The translations under genes and the position numbers were made by a program. From a virus: a stretch of DNA of 24,552 nt. The notes beneath the pieces were generated by a model, which was given only the letters and a program-made list of their open reading frames with translations, was not told the DNA's origin and did no database searches. The stretch covers positions 1 to 24,552 of the IMG/VR virus record IMGVR_UViG_3300048550_000544; one strand, given 5' to 3'. Positions within the stretch are counted from its first letter, which is position 1. Every line of letters starts with the position of its first letter. This document shows, one piece after another, positions 24,223-24,552 of the stretch.

Positions 24223-24225
24223 ATA
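24219..24225 (+). promoter_or_regulatory. Possible late-type box CTAAATA
   Basis: CTAAATA overlaps the stop of the 1317-residue gene, 24 bases before the next ATG. It matches the shortened late motif reported for cyanophages. GGAGGA at 24231-24236 lies 12 bases before the ATG, further than ideal for a ribosome site; AAGG at 24241-24244 is closer. Confidence 0.45.
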
Positions 24226-24248
24226 GAATCGGAGGACTCTAAGGCGTA

Positions 24249-24552
24249 ATGTCAATAACTAAAATTAGTGGGAATCAAATTTCCCCAACAACCGAAGCAA
24301 TTATTGAGGCACTCTCATTCACTAGTCAAGATAGTGTTCTGAGATTGCCTTCTGGTACTACAGGTAATCAACCTACTGGTGTTGCTTATGGTACTGTCAG
24401 ATATAATACTGAAGAAGACTTTGCGGAGATTTATGTTTTAGATACTGGACAAGGTAGTCCAGGTTGGAAACCTATTGGTTCCGGTGGTACTAGTCTAGGA
24501 AGTACAGGTTTTATTAGATGTAATACTAATCTTATTCAAGAGAATATTGATA
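24249..24552 (+). CDS. Fibre-like virion structural protein, 5' part only
   Basis: An open frame from the ATG at 24249 runs off the window after 101 codons, so the C-terminus is not visible. SITKISGNQISPTTEAIIEALSF is followed by SQDSVLRLPSGTTGNQPTGVAYGTVRYNTEEDFAEIYV and GWKPIGSGGTS. The GTVRYNT...F.EIYV...GW.PIGSGG stretch is a classic phage fibre beta-hairpin module that caps or repeats along shafts. It continues the series of beta-rich peripheral proteins. A host-recognition or fibre role is likely but not shown. Confidence 0.7.
   Translation, partial: MSITKISGNQISPTTEAIIEALSFTSQDSVLRLPSGTTGNQPTGVAYGTVRYNTEEDFAEIYVLDTGQGSPGWKPIGSGGTSLGSTGFIRCNTNLIQENID

Noticed and set aside
1-24552. CRISPR array, insertion sequence, integrase or attachment site
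   Set aside because: No spaced direct repeats, inverted terminal repeats, transposase or integrase motifs were seen.

Overview
The window reads as one late structural arm of a T4-like (myovirus) cyanophage genome. Every supported gene is on the + strand and packed end to end with short gaps or start/stop overlaps. The phage assignment rests on a T4 baseplate-hub order (gp26, a probable gp51, two very large virion proteins, gp27, then gp5). The cyanobacterial host rests on two photosynthesis-linked genes, a CP12-like Calvin-cycle regulator and a CpeT-type bilin lyase. The DNA looks AT-rich by eye. The four tRNAs mostly read A/U-rich codons, which would suit a GC-richer host such as marine Synechococcus; that host is an inference.

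Layout. 1-10161 is the baseplate hub block: the 3' end of gp26, a small gp51-like gene, two paralogous giant proteins (1512 and 1233 aa), and gp27. The first giant carries a lambda-R-like muralytic domain and an intact M23 endopeptidase. The second carries what looks like a decayed DD-peptidase-type domain. 10193-12942 is an accessory insert between the two hub genes: CP12-like, CpeT-like, tRNA-Val, a 2OG-Fe(II) oxygenase-like gene, an exported HExxH protein, and a second 2OG-Fe(II) oxygenase-like gene. The last three are joined by start/stop overlaps. 12969-15317 is gp5, with its N-terminal OB fold and C-terminal beta-helix but no recognisable lysozyme domain.

15303-17356 is an island of small genes and three tRNAs (Leu, Thr, Asn). 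It begins with a perfect sigma70 promoter (TTGACA, 17 bp, TATAAT, with extended -10) overlapping the gp5 3' end. It ends at a perfect T4-type late box (TATAAATA) that restarts structural transcription. 17383-24552 holds fibre or baseplate-peripheral virion proteins of 441, 505 and 1317 aa, and the start of another. AATAAATA/TATAAATA/CTAAATA late-type boxes precede the CP12 gene, gp5, and the 17383, 20269 and 24249 genes.

How it fits together. The structural genes build the tail hub and its peripheral fibres. Cell-wall cutting at infection seems to have moved from gp5 to the 1512-aa hub-associated protein. The accessory genes probably adjust host carbon fixation and pigment metabolism. The tRNAs support phage codon use. 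The most unusual items are the early-type promoter island inside the late region, the oxygenase/exported metallopeptidase/oxygenase triad, the enzyme cassette bracketed by a 20-residue repeat, and a structured element with complementary hairpin loops between two tRNAs.
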